64,000 nucleotides of DNA from assembly GCF_024055715.1 (NCBI RefSeq), contig NZ_JAMXMV010000002.1:186001-250000 (forward strand). Direction: 5' to 3'. Of the stretch, positions 63,414 through 64,000 are shown piece by piece. The translations under genes and the position numbers were made by a program. Each line of letters begins with the position of its first letter. Position 1 is the stretch's first letter. The notes under the pieces were generated by a model, which searched no databases, was not told the DNA's origin, and saw only the letters and a program-made list of their open reading frames with translations. The DNA is from Actinoallomurus soli. Lineage in GTDB: Bacteria > Actinomycetota > Actinomycetes > Streptosporangiales > Streptosporangiaceae.

Positions 63414-63884
63414 ATGCACTTCTGGCGTATTCCGGCCGTGACACACTTCGTGCAGGCCACGGGCTGGTTGGCGCTGCTCGTCTTCGCGCTCCCCGCGCTC
63501 GGGTACCTCCTGGTGATGCTCTTAGCGCGCCCCCGGCCGCCGGCGATCTTCGCCGCTCCGTGCGTGTTCTTCGTCGTGGCGTGGTTCCTGGCCGCGCTCC
63601 CGGTGATGGCGCCGCTCTGGGTGATGCCGCCGCTTGCGCGCGCCGCCGTCGCCGCCGCGATCGCCTACCTGGTCGCGCTGGTGGTGCCGCTCGCCTCCGG
63701 GATGGCGCGGTATCCCCTGCACGTCATCCGTTGCGGCCGCCTGCCGGTGGTGGGGACGACCTTCGCCGCCGCCTACTCGTACACGGTCCCCGCCAGCCCG
63801 GAGTACATGGTGTCGCCCTTCAACGATCATTTCTTCTGTTCCTGCGAGGAGGCTTCTGCCGCAGGGTTCCACAAGTTCCCCTGA
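63414..63884 (+). CDS. Small membrane protein of unknown function
   Basis: 156-residue protein with three membrane helices: WLALLVFALPALGYLLVMLL, then AAPCVFFVVAWFLAALPVMAP, then AVAAAIAYLVALVVPLAS. A soluble C-terminal tail of about 55 residues has Cys in VIRCGR and FFCSCEEA. The start may be the ATG at 63414 or the GTG just before; GGAGG is 13-16 nt upstream. Not recognised as a named family. It stands alone between two minus-strand genes. Confidence 0.6.
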   Translation: MHFWRIPAVTHFVQATGWLALLVFALPALGYLLVMLLARPRPPAIFAAPCVFFVVAWFLAALPVMAPLWVMPPLARAAVAAAIAYLVALVVPLASGMARYPLHVIRCGRLPVVGTTFAAAYSYTVPASPEYMVSPFNDHFFCSCEEASAAGFHKFP

Positions 63885-63900
63885 CGAGCCTCCCGCCGGC

Positions 63901-64000
63901 TCAGGCGGATCGGTGGAGGTCGGACCGGACCTCGCTCGCGATCTCGTGGATCTTCTTCTCGGTCTCCCGCAGTCTCGCCTCGGCCTGGGCGGTCCGCTCG
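63901..64000 (-). CDS. C-terminal end of a coiled-coil protein (cut by window edge)
   Basis: The frame open from the right edge encodes about 32 residues, QAEARLRETEKKIHEIASEV and a short end, then a TGA stop at 63901-63903. The heptad-like Leu/Ile spacing suggests a coiled coil. The rest of the gene is outside the window, so no function can be given. Confidence 0.6.
   Translation of the reverse strand, partial: ERTAQAEARLRETEKKIHEIASEVRSDLHRSA

Overview
The window is high-GC actinobacterial DNA, about 70% GC with GTG and TTG starts common. Gene content points to a mycelial actinomycete, probably Streptosporangiales or Thermomonosporaceae-like. The markers are Lsr2, a ClpC of actinobacterial type, DisA, an XRE/DUF397 regulator cassette, a chaplin, DUF574 methyltransferases and bacterial PH-domain proteins. 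The genus is my inference. There are no rRNA genes, tRNAs, CRISPR arrays, transposases or integrases that I can support.

Layout. 1-3.5 kb is genome maintenance: the end of disA, a CsbD-like stress protein, a lipoprotein-like secreted protein and mutY. 3.5-5.4 kb is an accessory regulator cassette: a 70-aa protein, an XRE/DUF5753 regulator, two very short DUF397-like genes and a DinB-like gene, chained by overlaps. 5.4-9.4 kb holds YceI/LysR and SDR/SDR/PadR regulator-target pairs with readable operators. 9.4-13.6 kb carries a secreted GH44-FN3-CBM2 glucanase behind a perfect CebR-type box, a DUF574 methyltransferase and an aldo/keto reductase. 13.7-17.1 kb is clpC, lsr2 and a 47-aa membrane protein. 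17.6-21 kb encodes a 1118-aa fusion of an EndoQ-like PHP nuclease to a UvrD-type helicase. 20.9-22.7 kb is the overlapping run argA-RDD-RDD.

22.7-26.6 kb is sugar-uptake regulation: a short HTH protein, a LacI regulator, an MsiK-type ABC ATPase and an IclR regulator with a palindromic site between the last two. 27.2-27.5 kb is a decayed, internally deleted copy of the 3.5-4.8 kb XRE/DUF397 cassette. 28-29.7 kb has a second DUF574 methyltransferase and a DoxX protein. 30-40 kb is a cofactor block on the minus strand: DUF2520-panC-panD and nadB-nadC-coaX-lysS, split by a TetR/double-SnoaL/hydrolase module.

40-48.6 kb contains a chaplin with a His/Cys-rich tail, an FtsX-type ABC exporter, a membrane protein, a broken quinone-oxidoreductase pseudogene beside a TetR gene, and a NarL-type two-component system. 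48.6-54.5 kb groups a MidA/NDUFAF7-like methyltransferase, a cytochrome P450, two PH-domain membrane proteins and a stand-alone NuoD homologue. The nuoD-like start is preceded by 89-bp tandem repeats that form chained mini-ORFs. 54.5-60 kb is a MacAB-like export operon (adaptor, ATPase, permease, DUF5666-like protein, lipoprotein) facing a second adaptor. The window ends with a short AraC regulator, a membrane-anchored HTH protein, a secreted protein, a small membrane protein and the tail of a further gene.

Most interesting for follow-up: the EndoQ-UvrD fusion; the mini-ORF chain and dispersed repeat at nuoD and nadC-coaX; the MidA-like/NuoD-like neighbourhood; the tandem DUF397 micro-genes with their dead copy at 27 kb; and DUF2520 as a candidate missing ketopantoate reductase next to panC/panD.
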